Below, one piece after another: positions 17,443 through 25,621 of a stretch of DNA of 57,366 bases. Origin of the DNA: GCA-001856825 sp038729485. GTDB taxonomy: Archaea > Thermoplasmatota > Thermoplasmata > Thermoplasmatales > GCA-001856825. Position 1 is the stretch's first letter; every line of letters begins with the position of its first letter. The stretch is taken from assembly GCA_038729485.1 (NCBI GenBank), contig JAVYRX010000006.1, positions 1-57,366 on the forward strand, written 5' to 3'. Under the pieces are notes generated by a model that had not been told where the DNA came from, searched no databases, and saw nothing but the letters and a program-made list of their open reading frames with translations. A program made the position numbers and the translations under genes.

Positions 17443-18096
17443 TTAGCTCTCCTTCATACTTATTTCAAGCAATTTAATGTTTTCTTCTATATTGCCAGAA
17501 AATATGGCAGAAGCACTTACTATGATATCAGGTCCAAGTTTTGCAACTCTTGAAATATTGTCTTTCTTTATCCCTCCATCCACTCCTATTAGGAAATCAA
17601 GACCATTTTCGTCTCTGTAGCCCCTAAGGATCGGGATCTTTCTGGTGGCGTCCTCTATCATAGACTGCCCTGAGAAGCCTGGGAAAACTGTCATGACCAG
17701 AACGTAGCCAACCTGATCAAGAAGACCATCAATCATAGATAAGGGCGTATCTGGGTTTATCGCGATCCCAGGAACGCTCCCCAATTTCTTTATTTCGCGT
17801 AGAACACGGTCTGTCTGAACCGGAGACTCGTAATGTATTGTAACGATGTCTGAAAAGGATGCATATTTTTCAACGTATCTGTCGGGGTTGGATATCATCA
17901 GATGGCTTTCCTGCTTAACCTGAAATCTCCTTTTTATAGCTTCTCCAAAAGGAATTCCCATAGTTAAATTGGGAACAAAATGTCCATCCATTACGTCAAG
18001 ATGTATCCATTGTATCCCTGAATCCACTGCAGCTTTTATGCTACCTTCCAGATTTAGAAGATCCGCTGCCAGCACAGACGCCGAAAGTTCTGTCAT
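17443..18096 (-). CDS. rpe: Ribulose-phosphate 3-epimerase
   Basis: The enzyme interconverts ribulose 5-phosphate and xylulose 5-phosphate. It is a TIM barrel with the family N-terminus LSASVLAADLLNLEGSI, the metal and catalytic stretch HLDVMDGHFVPNLTMG, the second histidine region MISNPDRYV and the catalytic aspartate in GVDGGI. The open frame reaches a GTG at 18153; I choose ATG 18096 because homologues begin two or three residues before this strand, but ATG 18105 or a leaderless ATG at 18135 are possible. It is divergent from an Lrp-type regulator and followed by the TPR gene. Confidence 0.92.
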   Translation of the reverse strand: MTELSASVLAADLLNLEGSIKAAVDSGIQWIHLDVMDGHFVPNLTMGIPFGEAIKRRFQVKQESHLMISNPDRYVEKYASFSDIVTIHYESPVQTDRVLREIKKLGSVPGIAINPDTPLSMIDGLLDQVGYVLVMTVFPGFSGQSMIEDATRKIPILRGYRDENGLDFLIGVDGGIKKDNISRVAKLGPDIIVSASAIFSGNIEENIKLLEISMKES

Positions 18097-18187
18097 ATTT
18101 CTCATAACCGGATTGATTACAGTAGTAAAAAACATTCCTTTCGTAAGACTCACATAATTGCTAAATACTCTTTGAAATTCCTATGCG

Positions 18188-18652
18188 ATGAAAAACATAT
18201 ATGATTCGCTCGATATCAGAATTCTCAACGTATTGAGGGACGACGCAACTGTCGGTTATAATGAGATATCTAAAAAGGTAAAATCTCCGCCGACTACGGT
18301 ATTCCAGCGCGTTAAGAGGATGAAGGACAGGGAAATAATAAAGAAGATAGTGCCTCTGATAGACCATGAAAAACTGGATTACAAGATGACTGCCTTTATA
18401 TTCATAGCAATAACAGACATTAAGGAACTTGATAGAATAGCCAAAGAACTTTCAAAGTTGGACGAAGTTCTTGACGTTCATCACGTCTCGGGTGACAACG
18501 ACATTATGCTGAAAATAAAAGTCAAGGGCAGTAATGAGCTCAAAGATTTTGAAGTCGAGAAGGTTGGCGCGATAAGAGGAATAAGATCAGTTAGCACGGT
18601 TCTGAGTCTTGGTATTTTTAAGGAAGAACATGCGATAAAATTGAGGGCATAA
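18188..18652 (+). CDS. Lrp/AsnC family transcriptional regulator
   Basis: The 154-residue protein has an N-terminal helix-turn-helix (ILNVLRDDATVGYNEISKKV, then PPTTVFQRVKRMKDREII) and a C-terminal RAM/AsnC ligand-binding domain with the DVHHVSGDNDIMLKIKV motif. It ends one base before the ATG of an ABC ATPase gene and may regulate that transporter in response to a small effector such as an amino acid. A TATA-like taaatactc around 18159-18168 lies about 25 bases before the ATG. Confidence 0.9.
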   Translation: MKNIYDSLDIRILNVLRDDATVGYNEISKKVKSPPTTVFQRVKRMKDREIIKKIVPLIDHEKLDYKMTAFIFIAITDIKELDRIAKELSKLDEVLDVHHVSGDNDIMLKIKVKGSNELKDFEVEKVGAIRGIRSVSTVLSLGIFKEEHAIKLRA

Positions 18653-19492
18653 ATGATTGAAATAGAACGTATCTCAAAGACGTATGACAAAAGACACTAT
18701 GCGCTCAGAGACGTAACGTCAACATTCAGGGAGAGAGTTACCACAATCATAGGGAGAAATGGTGCCGGAAAGACGACGCTTGTTCGTATATTATCTACTC
18801 AGCTTTTGCCAACTCAAGGGGGTGCCAAGATAAATGGGCTCGACATCATGGCTGACACCAAGAAGGTGCGGAGGATAATAAGCAGTATACCCCAGGAATC
18901 CCAGTTGATTGGAATCCTTTCTCCTCTTGAACAGATACAGCTTTATCTTATAGCAAGGGGATTCAGCGCTTCCGATGCAAAAAAAGAGGGAAAGAATGCT
19001 CTGGATGAGCTTGAAATGTTTGACTTTAAAGACGCGCCCTCAGATACTCTATCCGGCGGGATGAAGAGGAAGGTATTTGTAGCGATGGCCCTTGCATCCG
19101 GCGCGGACGTGATATTCCTGGATGAGCCAACAACCGGTCTTGACCCGCTTTCCAGGGTAGAGGTTTGGTCTGCGATAAAGAGGCTTCCTTCCGAAATAAT
19201 ATTAACTACCCACTACATGGAAGAAGCTCAGGAACTTTCGAGTGAAGTAGTCGTCATAGACGGTGGAACTATCATTGCAAAGGGAGCAATAGGCGAACTT
19301 CTCTCCCCGTACAATGGAAAGGTTAGAGCAGAAAAGATAGATGGAGATGAGTTTGATATAAAGATAGCAAATATTGCAATAAGATACATAGAGGAAAGTA
19401 GAGTTGAAGAGTTTATAGAGAAAGGATACGACATCAAGAAAATAAACCTTGACGACGTTTTCCTATCTAGAGGGGTGCTCCTTGAATCCTAA
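18653..19492 (+). CDS. ABC transporter ATP-binding protein
   Basis: A 279-residue ABC ATPase with Walker A GRNGAGKTT, Q-loop region SIPQESQ, signature LSGGMKRK, Walker B VIFLDEPTTGLDP and switch histidine TTHYMEEA. The class is the DrrA/CcmA-like exporter type (ABC-2). It abuts the Lrp regulator and overlaps the permease gene by 11 bases, so regulator, ATPase and permease form one operon. Substrate unknown. Confidence 0.93.
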   Translation: MIEIERISKTYDKRHYALRDVTSTFRERVTTIIGRNGAGKTTLVRILSTQLLPTQGGAKINGLDIMADTKKVRRIISSIPQESQLIGILSPLEQIQLYLIARGFSASDAKKEGKNALDELEMFDFKDAPSDTLSGGMKRKVFVAMALASGADVIFLDEPTTGLDPLSRVEVWSAIKRLPSEIILTTHYMEEAQELSSEVVVIDGGTIIAKGAIGELLSPYNGKVRAEKIDGDEFDIKIANIAIRYIEESRVEEFIEKGYDIKKINLDDVFLSRGVLLES

Positions 19493-20201
19493 ATTCATAC
19501 TTTACTTCGCATGGTATTATGGTTTCTATGTTATTCTAAGGGGGCCATCTTATCTTCTTGCATCCCTTTCCCTTCCTCTAACGCTTCTCTTCATGGTGTA
19601 TATTTTCTCTCACGGAGCACTTATAGCCTTCGCAATAGCTGGGGGGCCTATTGCCATAGTGGCTTCCAATAGTATCAATGGGGCTGCAGATGCTGCGTTT
19701 TTTAGGTTGCAAATAAGAATTCAGGACTTATTCGTAGCAACGAGCATTTCCTCTCAGGACTATATGTTGGCTCTTTCATTAAGCTATCTTGTATTCTCCC
19801 TGCCAGGTATAATCTTATACGCAATTCTGGGTGCCTATTTTAAAGTATTTACGCTATATTCAGCCCTTCCGATAATAGGAGTTCTGGTGCTGTTGACACT
19901 GACAGTATCAAACCTATCTTTCATCATCGCCGGTCTTCTTAAACACATAAGGAATGTTTGGGGTATCACATCTATACTGTCAATTATCATGACAGTTCTT
20001 CCGCCCACGTTTTATCCGTTTCCATTCCTTCCAAGAGACGCGCTTTATTTCCTATCTATTTCTCCAGTTACGCCAGCTGCAGTTCTTTTTCAAGGCTTTG
20101 TAAGGCTCGAACCGCTTCAGGTTTCCATGATATTCATTCTTCTGGGTGAAACAGTAGTGCTGACAATTCTCGGGAGAAAATTCATAAGATGGAGGGAATA
20201 G
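19482..20201 (+). CDS. ABC-2 type transporter permease
   Basis: The membrane partner of the preceding ATPase: about six hydrophobic segments in roughly 239 residues, the ABC-2 permease layout. The frame can be read from TTG 19449, but TTG 19482 (encoding MNPKFILYFAWYY) has GAGGGGTG nine bases before it and gives a more natural N-terminus. It probably exports a lipid, peptide or drug; the specificity is unknown. Confidence 0.85.
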   Translation: MNPKFILYFAWYYGFYVILRGPSYLLASLSLPLTLLFMVYIFSHGALIAFAIAGGPIAIVASNSINGAADAAFFRLQIRIQDLFVATSISSQDYMLALSLSYLVFSLPGIILYAILGAYFKVFTLYSALPIIGVLVLLTLTVSNLSFIIAGLLKHIRNVWGITSILSIIMTVLPPTFYPFPFLPRDALYFLSISPVTPAAVLFQGFVRLEPLQVSMIFILLGETVVLTILGRKFIRWRE

Positions 20202-20290
20202 AACTAAAATGAGCAAATATTCAATGGGGAAGGCAACCAATTTGAACTGTTAGACGTTTGAGAATGATAATGCGCTTGAATTATCGATAA

Positions 20291-20299
20291 GTTTATCTT
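20291..20299 (+). promoter_or_regulatory. TATA-like box of the SRP RNA gene
   Basis: gtttatctt lies about 26 bases before the deduced 5' end of the SRP RNA at 20321, the standard archaeal spacing. Confidence 0.55.
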
Positions 20300-20320
20300 G
20301 AAAAATTGATAAGTTAAATC

Positions 20321-20627
20321 GCCAGGCTTGGCCGGGAGGATAGGCGTCTCCTGCTACTCGAAACCGTCTATACGCGAGGGCGACAACCGATTGAGGCGGC
20401 AACAGCGACTATGCATTCCTCGGACGTGCGGTGAAGTTCTGTCCTATTGGATCCTGGTAGCACATCCTCTTCCCGGAGGGGGAGCGGGTGTGAATGATCA
20501 CGGGAATCCGCCAGGACCGGAAGGGAGCAACGGTTACGTGGACCAAGGATGCTGATAGGGGTGCGGAACAAAGCGCGGAAGAGGGGCAATGCCTATGTCG
20601 TTGACCTTCGATACCGGTGGCCTGGCA
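20321..20627 (+). ncRNA. Signal recognition particle RNA (7S)
   Basis: The roughly 307-base RNA scaffold of the signal recognition particle. Helix 1 is formed by GCCAGGC (20321-20327) and GCCTGGC (20620-20626), typical of archaeal SRP RNA. The Alu-domain start GCTTGGCCGGGAGG follows. The conserved S-domain helix 8 core is present as CCAGGACCGGAAGGGAGCA (about 20511-20529), the SRP54-binding motif. Apparent open frames on both strands here are shadows of the RNA. Confidence 0.95.
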
Positions 20628-20664
20628 TTACCAAGATTAAATAGCAGCTAATTATTTCATACTG

Positions 20665-21780
20665 TTGGTTAGCAGGAAAACTATTCACGACTCGATATAT
20701 GGTTCAATTGATATAGATGGAATAGTCTCCAGAATCGTCGAGACAAGAGAATTTCAGAGGCTCAACTCGATCAAGCAGCTGGGCTTTACATACCTAGTAT
20801 TTCCAGGTGCAACTCACTCAAGGTTTGAACACTCATTGGGTACGTACCATCTTTCGCTTGAGGCATCCAGAAATCTTGAGTTAGATGAAAGAAATTCTAA
20901 CCTAGTTTCACTTGCTGGCCTACTTCACGACATTGGGCACCCGCCTTTCTCACACTCTCTCGAATATGCAACATTGAATCTTTATGGGAAGGATCATCTG
21001 GACATATCTCTTGATATAATAGAGGGAAAAACTAAGGATAATGAGATAGCTGATGTCCTTGGAGGCCTGAGGCAGGATCTGTCAAAGGTGCTACGTGGAG
21101 AGAGTGGAATTCTTAGTAGATTAATATCGGGCAATGGAGATCTCGACCAGATTGATTATCTTGCGAGGGACTCCTATTACACGGGAGTGGCCTTGGGAGC
21201 CGTAGACATACCTAGAATACTAAAGGTGTTATGCGTAAACGGCAGCGATCTCTGTATCCTCGAAAAGGGTCTTCCTGCGATAGAAGGCCTTATGGTAGCA
21301 AGGATGCTTATGTACAGGACTGTATACAGGCATAAAACTGCTCTTATAGCAGCTACCATGGCAAGCAATGCCGTAGTCGATATTAATCCGGATTATGAGG
21401 ACTTCGTGCAGTGGAACGACTCGGATTTAATATGCTCTTTTAAGAGGGAGAAGCCTGAGGTGTACCATATGCTGAAGTATAGAAAACTCCCCAAAGGCAT
21501 CATATTGAAAATGAGGGAAGACGATTTCAATGATGTGGTGTCCGATCTTGGAGGTCTATTGGTAGCACATCAATACTTCAGTTCGCCTTACAAAAAGGAG
21601 CTCCTCAAGATTAAGACAGACAATGGGTTGAAGCTCATAACTGATTTTTCGCTGGTAATGGAATTTTTAGAAAGAGAATTGGAGGGACTGGGATTAATCG
21701 TCTTTAGGCAGGAAAACGAGGATGAAGTGAGTAAACGGATAGATAAAGAAAAGATAAGGCGATTGGAAAGTGGCTCATAG
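20665..21780 (+). CDS. HD-domain phosphohydrolase (dNTPase-like)
   Basis: A metal-dependent HD phosphohydrolase of the SAMHD1/dGTPase-like group, in archaea and bacteria hydrolysing dNTPs or related nucleotides. Visible motifs: HSRFEHSLG (His51 and His56), the HD pair in LLHDIGHPPFSHSLE (residues 88-89) and a later Asp in DLDQIDYLARDSYYTG. The 371-residue length fits. The start is TTG 20665, close behind the SRP RNA; no clear separate promoter is seen. Confidence 0.9.
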   Translation: MVSRKTIHDSIYGSIDIDGIVSRIVETREFQRLNSIKQLGFTYLVFPGATHSRFEHSLGTYHLSLEASRNLELDERNSNLVSLAGLLHDIGHPPFSHSLEYATLNLYGKDHLDISLDIIEGKTKDNEIADVLGGLRQDLSKVLRGESGILSRLISGNGDLDQIDYLARDSYYTGVALGAVDIPRILKVLCVNGSDLCILEKGLPAIEGLMVARMLMYRTVYRHKTALIAATMASNAVVDINPDYEDFVQWNDSDLICSFKREKPEVYHMLKYRKLPKGIILKMREDDFNDVVSDLGGLLVAHQYFSSPYKKELLKIKTDNGLKLITDFSLVMEFLERELEGLGLIVFRQENEDEVSKRIDKEKIRRLESGS

Positions 21781-21825
21781 GAATACAGAGAGGGAAAGGA
21801 TTTTAGCTAATATCCACTTACAATT

Positions 21826-22386
21826 GTGCTAAGACCCATCGGAAAGAAAGCATCTGAACTGTTTTTGAAAGATGTGATATCATTCAGTTCGTTCCCAGAA
21901 AAGGAGATGTACCTTTGTTTCCTTCCAGATCTCAGCGGCGTAGAGGAAAATTCCCTTATAGAATCTAGTAACAATTTCCTTGTTCTCGTTTACCCCATGG
22001 GGGTGGAATTTTCGGAGAATATAGTGCAGAGCCAAAGCATACTTAAAAGGATGGAGAGGAGGCGCTCCAAGATGGTGATATACGATGACGAGATGAGAAA
22101 ATTTCAATCTTATTCATTTTCAAAGCTGCTTGAAATAAGGGATCACCTCATATATCTCCTCCACCTTGCTTTTTCTCAGATGGATAACCTCTTCCTTGGA
22201 AGAGAGGCCGTTGGAATGGCGTACGCCAAGATAAAGTACGATCCATTCTCTGCAGTTGAAAGCTTAAAATACAGTCCTTGGTATTCTTCAGGGAAGGAGG
22301 AAATATTTTCCTTCTCAAGATACAAGGTGGGGTATGCACTGCGTCCAGACATCAACGAGGTATTCGTAGTGACATTCAAGGAATAG
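21826..22386 (+). CDS. Hypothetical protein
   Basis: I do not recognise the 186-residue product. It has no transmembrane segment or clear motif; the middle is a charged region ILKRMERRRSKMVIYDDEMRK followed by a helix-rich part. It starts at GTG 21826, 45 bases after the HD phosphohydrolase on the same strand, so it may be co-transcribed. Codon use resembles its neighbours, which supports it being real. Confidence 0.6.
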   Translation: MLRPIGKKASELFLKDVISFSSFPEKEMYLCFLPDLSGVEENSLIESSNNFLVLVYPMGVEFSENIVQSQSILKRMERRRSKMVIYDDEMRKFQSYSFSKLLEIRDHLIYLLHLAFSQMDNLFLGREAVGMAYAKIKYDPFSAVESLKYSPWYSSGKEEIFSFSRYKVGYALRPDINEVFVVTFKE

Positions 22387-22488
22387 AATTTGAGTCGTCT
22401 CTTATCACCAGAAAGAGCCCCTTTGTTTAGAAGAATATTGATCTTAAAAATAAGAAAATTAGATTAACAAATTCAAACTAAGGAAGTC

Positions 22489-23568
22489 ATGGACGTCGAA
22501 AAACTTTTTGACCTTAACCAAAACGTGGAAGGAATTCTCATTTACAACAGGGATGGGAGCTGCACGGATTACTCCTTTTTCTATTTCACCCAGCTCACCA
22601 GAGGGGGCCTTTTTGAGGGTTCATACGTCTTTTTGACGAGGAAGGGGTTAACTGTAATCACAAGTCAGCTAGAAGAAGAAACGGCCAGGCAGGAAGCTAT
22701 AGACGTACAGGTTTTCTCCTCATCAAGAGAAAGGGATGAATTGTTGAAAAGCATCACATCTGGTATCAGTTTCCTGGGCCTCAATTATTCAGGTCTATCC
22801 CATAAGGACTTCGTTCAGCTGAAGGAGAAGCTGCCAGATAAAGAATTCATAGATGTTGGCGAGTCGATATCCAGTCTGAGGCAGGTAAAATCTGAAAGGG
22901 AGCTCTCCAGAATTCGGGAAGCTGCGAAAATAGCATCTAAGGTAGGAGAAAAGATTCCAGATATGCTGAAGGAGGGCATAACAGAAGGAGAACTGGCTGC
23001 ACTTGTAAGTTATGAAATGATGAAAGAGGGGGCATCATCTCCCAGCTTTGATACTATAGTGGCATTTGGACCGGATTCATCGGAGCCTCACTTCTCTGGT
23101 GGCAACAGGAAGCTCAAGAAAGGAGACATTGTGCTAGTTGACTTTGGGGCAAAATACCAAAGGTACTGTTCTGACATGACCAGGACATTCTTTTTTGGAA
23201 GACCAAACGATGAAATGATTGAAGTATACAACACCGTTCTTGAGGCGCAGAAAAAAGGGATAGATTCGATATCAGCAGGGAAAAACGGAAAAGAGATCGA
23301 CGCGGCAGCAAGGGCAGTCATAGATTCGTCGAAGTTCAAGGGCAGATTTATTCATAGCTTGGGCCATGGCATCGGACTCGAGGTTCACGATCATCCCGCC
23401 CTTGGTTCCTTAACAGATCTATTTCTGAAGGAAAACATGGCTGTCACTGTGGAACCGGGGATCTATCTTCCAAAGAAAGGAGGAGTCAGAATCGAAGACG
23501 ACGTAATCGTAACATCGAGCGGTTGCCAGGTGATTACCAGCGCTCCTAAGGAACTACTAATAGTATGA
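22489..23568 (+). CDS. pepQ: M24 family metallopeptidase, Xaa-Pro dipeptidase
   Basis: The 359-residue protein has the creatinase-type N-terminal domain and the pita-bread catalytic domain. The five metal ligands are recognisable: Asp in VDFGAKYQRYCSDMTRT (two), His in LGHGIGLEVHD, Glu in VEPGIYLP and Glu in VRIEDDV. It cleaves X-Pro dipeptides in peptide recycling. Its last bases overlap priL by 4 (ATGA), coupling the two genes. Confidence 0.92.
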   Translation: MDVEKLFDLNQNVEGILIYNRDGSCTDYSFFYFTQLTRGGLFEGSYVFLTRKGLTVITSQLEEETARQEAIDVQVFSSSRERDELLKSITSGISFLGLNYSGLSHKDFVQLKEKLPDKEFIDVGESISSLRQVKSERELSRIREAAKIASKVGEKIPDMLKEGITEGELAALVSYEMMKEGASSPSFDTIVAFGPDSSEPHFSGGNRKLKKGDIVLVDFGAKYQRYCSDMTRTFFFGRPNDEMIEVYNTVLEAQKKGIDSISAGKNGKEIDAAARAVIDSSKFKGRFIHSLGHGIGLEVHDHPALGSLTDLFLKENMAVTVEPGIYLPKKGGVRIEDDVIVTSSGCQVITSAPKELLIV

Positions 23569-24635
23569 AAGAGGAGATTCTCGGGAAATATCCTTTCCTC
23601 AGACGTGGACTTCTTCAATATCTCGGGGAAGGCATATCCATTGAATCATTCTTGAAGGAAAACGAGTACTATGTGACCAAGGCATCCGATTTGCTGCTCT
23701 CGATGGTCAACGGAGAAGAGGTATCATTTCCGGTAGATGTGGATGAGAGAGTAAGGCTGTACATAGTAACGAAGATAATGTTGACTTTCATTAGGGATTA
23801 TTTTATTTCTGCTAGGTACGCCATAAAGGAAAGGAAGGTCGTTTACGAAACATTTGAAAAGGAGACGGATGAGAAAATAATAAGAATGGTTTCAGCTGAA
23901 CTTGATGTCGAAATCGAGAAGAGCGGGGATAGGTATTCGATACCCTTGAATGCCTTCCTCAAGAACTCTGTCGTGTTCAACGACAGGGAGCTTCATCTTT
24001 GCAATCAAGAGCTCAAGAACGGCATGGTCGTAGCTACGAAACATGTTCTTGCCAAGATCGTCAGGGAAGCTTTTTACAGAAAATACATGAAGGAGGTAAA
24101 TGACATAGTTGAATTTCCTGCGGGGGTAGAAGAATTCTTGAAACCATTTGTTGGAAAAATAGTTGCGAGGGGGGATGAAATAAGGCAGGAAAGAGCATAC
24201 CTGGGGCCACTCAATGAAAGCTCTTTTCCTCCATGCTTGAAGGAAATTATTGAGGAGATGAAAAAGGGAGTAAATGTTTCGCATGCCGGAAGATTCTACC
24301 TCGTCACGTTCCTTCATAGAATAGGCCTTCCAAACGACGAGATAATGAAGTATTTCGGAGATGTTCCAGATTATGCTGAAAAGATCACAAGGTATCAGGT
24401 GGAACACATAACAGGTACAGGGAAAGGGCGGGAATACAGCGTGCCCTCGTGCCAGACATTAGCTTCACTCGGTCTATGCTACAAGGAACGCGATCCCCTC
24501 TGCAGTTCCGGCAGGATAAAGCATCCTCTCAGCTATTACAGGATGAAGAACCTAAGGGATAGACCTATAGGAAATAAAGGCCCGATAAATAGAGTTAATA
24601 AGACCGGCTATGCCCAAAATAATGAGAATCCATGA
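23565..24635 (+). CDS. priL: DNA primase large subunit
   Basis: PriL is the regulatory, iron-sulfur subunit of the archaeal primase that starts DNA chains with PriS. The C-terminal [4Fe-4S] cysteines are visible: FPPCLKEI, then PSCQTLASLGLCYKERDPLC, with KHPLSYYR after them. The N-terminal helical domain includes REAFYRKYMKEV. The last 84 bases overlap, in convergent orientation, the 3' end of the CDP-alcohol transferase gene, giving PriL a 28-residue basic, Asn-rich tail not typical of the family. Confidence 0.92.
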   Translation: MKEEILGKYPFLRRGLLQYLGEGISIESFLKENEYYVTKASDLLLSMVNGEEVSFPVDVDERVRLYIVTKIMLTFIRDYFISARYAIKERKVVYETFEKETDEKIIRMVSAELDVEIEKSGDRYSIPLNAFLKNSVVFNDRELHLCNQELKNGMVVATKHVLAKIVREAFYRKYMKEVNDIVEFPAGVEEFLKPFVGKIVARGDEIRQERAYLGPLNESSFPPCLKEIIEEMKKGVNVSHAGRFYLVTFLHRIGLPNDEIMKYFGDVPDYAEKITRYQVEHITGTGKGREYSVPSCQTLASLGLCYKERDPLCSSGRIKHPLSYYRMKNLRDRPIGNKGPINRVNKTGYAQNNENP

Positions 24636-25145
24636 AGTTATATAGAGGCCGAAGAACTTTACATTAATTAGAACGGCCTGCAATATCACGCCTATCATTA
24701 TTATAGCAAGTCTGTCTGCCCTGCCAGGAAAACCTCCGTACATTCTTTTGAGTCCAACCGCCTGTGACTGAGTTCCCACGTAACTCGTCATAAATGTTCC
24801 AGATATGGCAAGGATACCCAAGTACGGATTTCCGAAGTGGCTGACGGAGAGGGCTGCTATAACCACGAGATCTGAATACCTGTCAAGTAGATGATCGAGG
24901 AAATCCCCCTTCTTCGATTCCTTGCCAAAATTTCTTGCTACGGCTCCGTCGAGTGCGTCTAGATATGATGAAATTAGGAGAATAAAAAATGCCGGTATAA
25001 GGTAGCCCAAATAGAACGCGGCTCCGAACAAAACAGAAAAAAGGAAAGCCAACATAGTGAGGAAATTAGGGGATACATTGGGCAACCGTAAGGCCAAGCC
25101 ATTGACGAGAAATGAAGTCCTGCTCCTAAGTTTGTCTAGTACCAA
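24552..25145 (-). CDS. CDP-alcohol phosphatidyltransferase, probable archaetidylinositol phosphate synthase
   Basis: A membrane enzyme that attaches an alcohol phosphate to CDP-archaeol in polar lipid synthesis. The family motif D-x2-DG-x2-AR-x8-G-x3-D-x3-D is seen as LDALDGAVARNFGKESKKG followed by DFLDHLLD. About five to six hydrophobic segments fit the 197-residue length. Archaeal homologues of this size usually use inositol phosphate; the substrate is inferred. It overlaps the upstream AK6-like gene by 10 bases and priL by 84. Confidence 0.88.
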   Translation of the reverse strand: MVLDKLRSRTSFLVNGLALRLPNVSPNFLTMLAFLFSVLFGAAFYLGYLIPAFFILLISSYLDALDGAVARNFGKESKKGDFLDHLLDRYSDLVVIAALSVSHFGNPYLGILAISGTFMTSYVGTQSQAVGLKRMYGGFPGRADRLAIIMIGVILQAVLINVKFFGLYITSWILIILGIAGLINSIYRAFISYRSIP

Positions 25146-25621
25146 TCCAGTATCTCCTCCGTCAAATCTATCTTCTCTTTTTTTGATGCCTCTCCCCTAA
25201 TTATTTTTTCTATCAGCTCGAAAGTTTCATCTATGTTTTCGTTAATGATTTCATGTGTACTGGCGGGATGAATGGAAAAGGCTTCTTCCCCTATCAAATC
25301 TATTGCCTCACATTCAATGTTGTCCATTATCTTAGATCTGCTATATCCCCTTTCTGCCAGCCTTGATTCTATATTACTAAGATGGGCCCTGAGAACTATG
25401 ACGAGGTCGCATTGGGCGTAGTGAGACAGGTGTCCAAAGTAAATCCCCGTTTCTTTTATTTTCCGGAGGCATTTCTCATCAACGATTGCCTCATCTCCAT
25501 CTTGGCTTGAGATGCACTGTCCGATAATTTCATCAAATTCGTGGGCATCTAAACCTTTCCTTTTCATCTTTTCCATCAGCGTGCTCTTGCCGGTTCCTGG
25601 GGTTCCAGTAACGCATATCAT
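25136..25621 (-). CDS. Adenylate kinase 6/Fap7-like ATPase
   Basis: A 161-residue P-loop protein of the AK6/Fap7 group, which in archaea and eukaryotes assists small-ribosomal-subunit maturation and shows adenylate kinase/ATPase activity. Walker A is GTPGTGKST at the N-terminus; the family continues with DAHEFDE, LSHYAQCDLVIVLRAHLSN (the Walker B-type region) and RLAERGYSRSKIMDNIECEA. It overlaps tiaS by 4 bases and the lipid gene by 10, within a tightly packed minus-strand operon. Confidence 0.9.
   Translation of the reverse strand: MICVTGTPGTGKSTLMEKMKRKGLDAHEFDEIIGQCISSQDGDEAIVDEKCLRKIKETGIYFGHLSHYAQCDLVIVLRAHLSNIESRLAERGYSRSKIMDNIECEAIDLIGEEAFSIHPASTHEIINENIDETFELIEKIIRGEASKKEKIDLTEEILDWY

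Noticed and set aside
20328..20589. Open frames on both strands between the ABC permease and the HD phosphohydrolase
   Set aside because: They lie wholly within the SRP RNA, whose conserved helix 8 and terminal helix explain the sequence.
24552..24635. Frameshift or misannotated end of priL
   Set aside because: Both reading frames are open and both proteins match their families up to the overlap, so a true convergent overlap is simpler.
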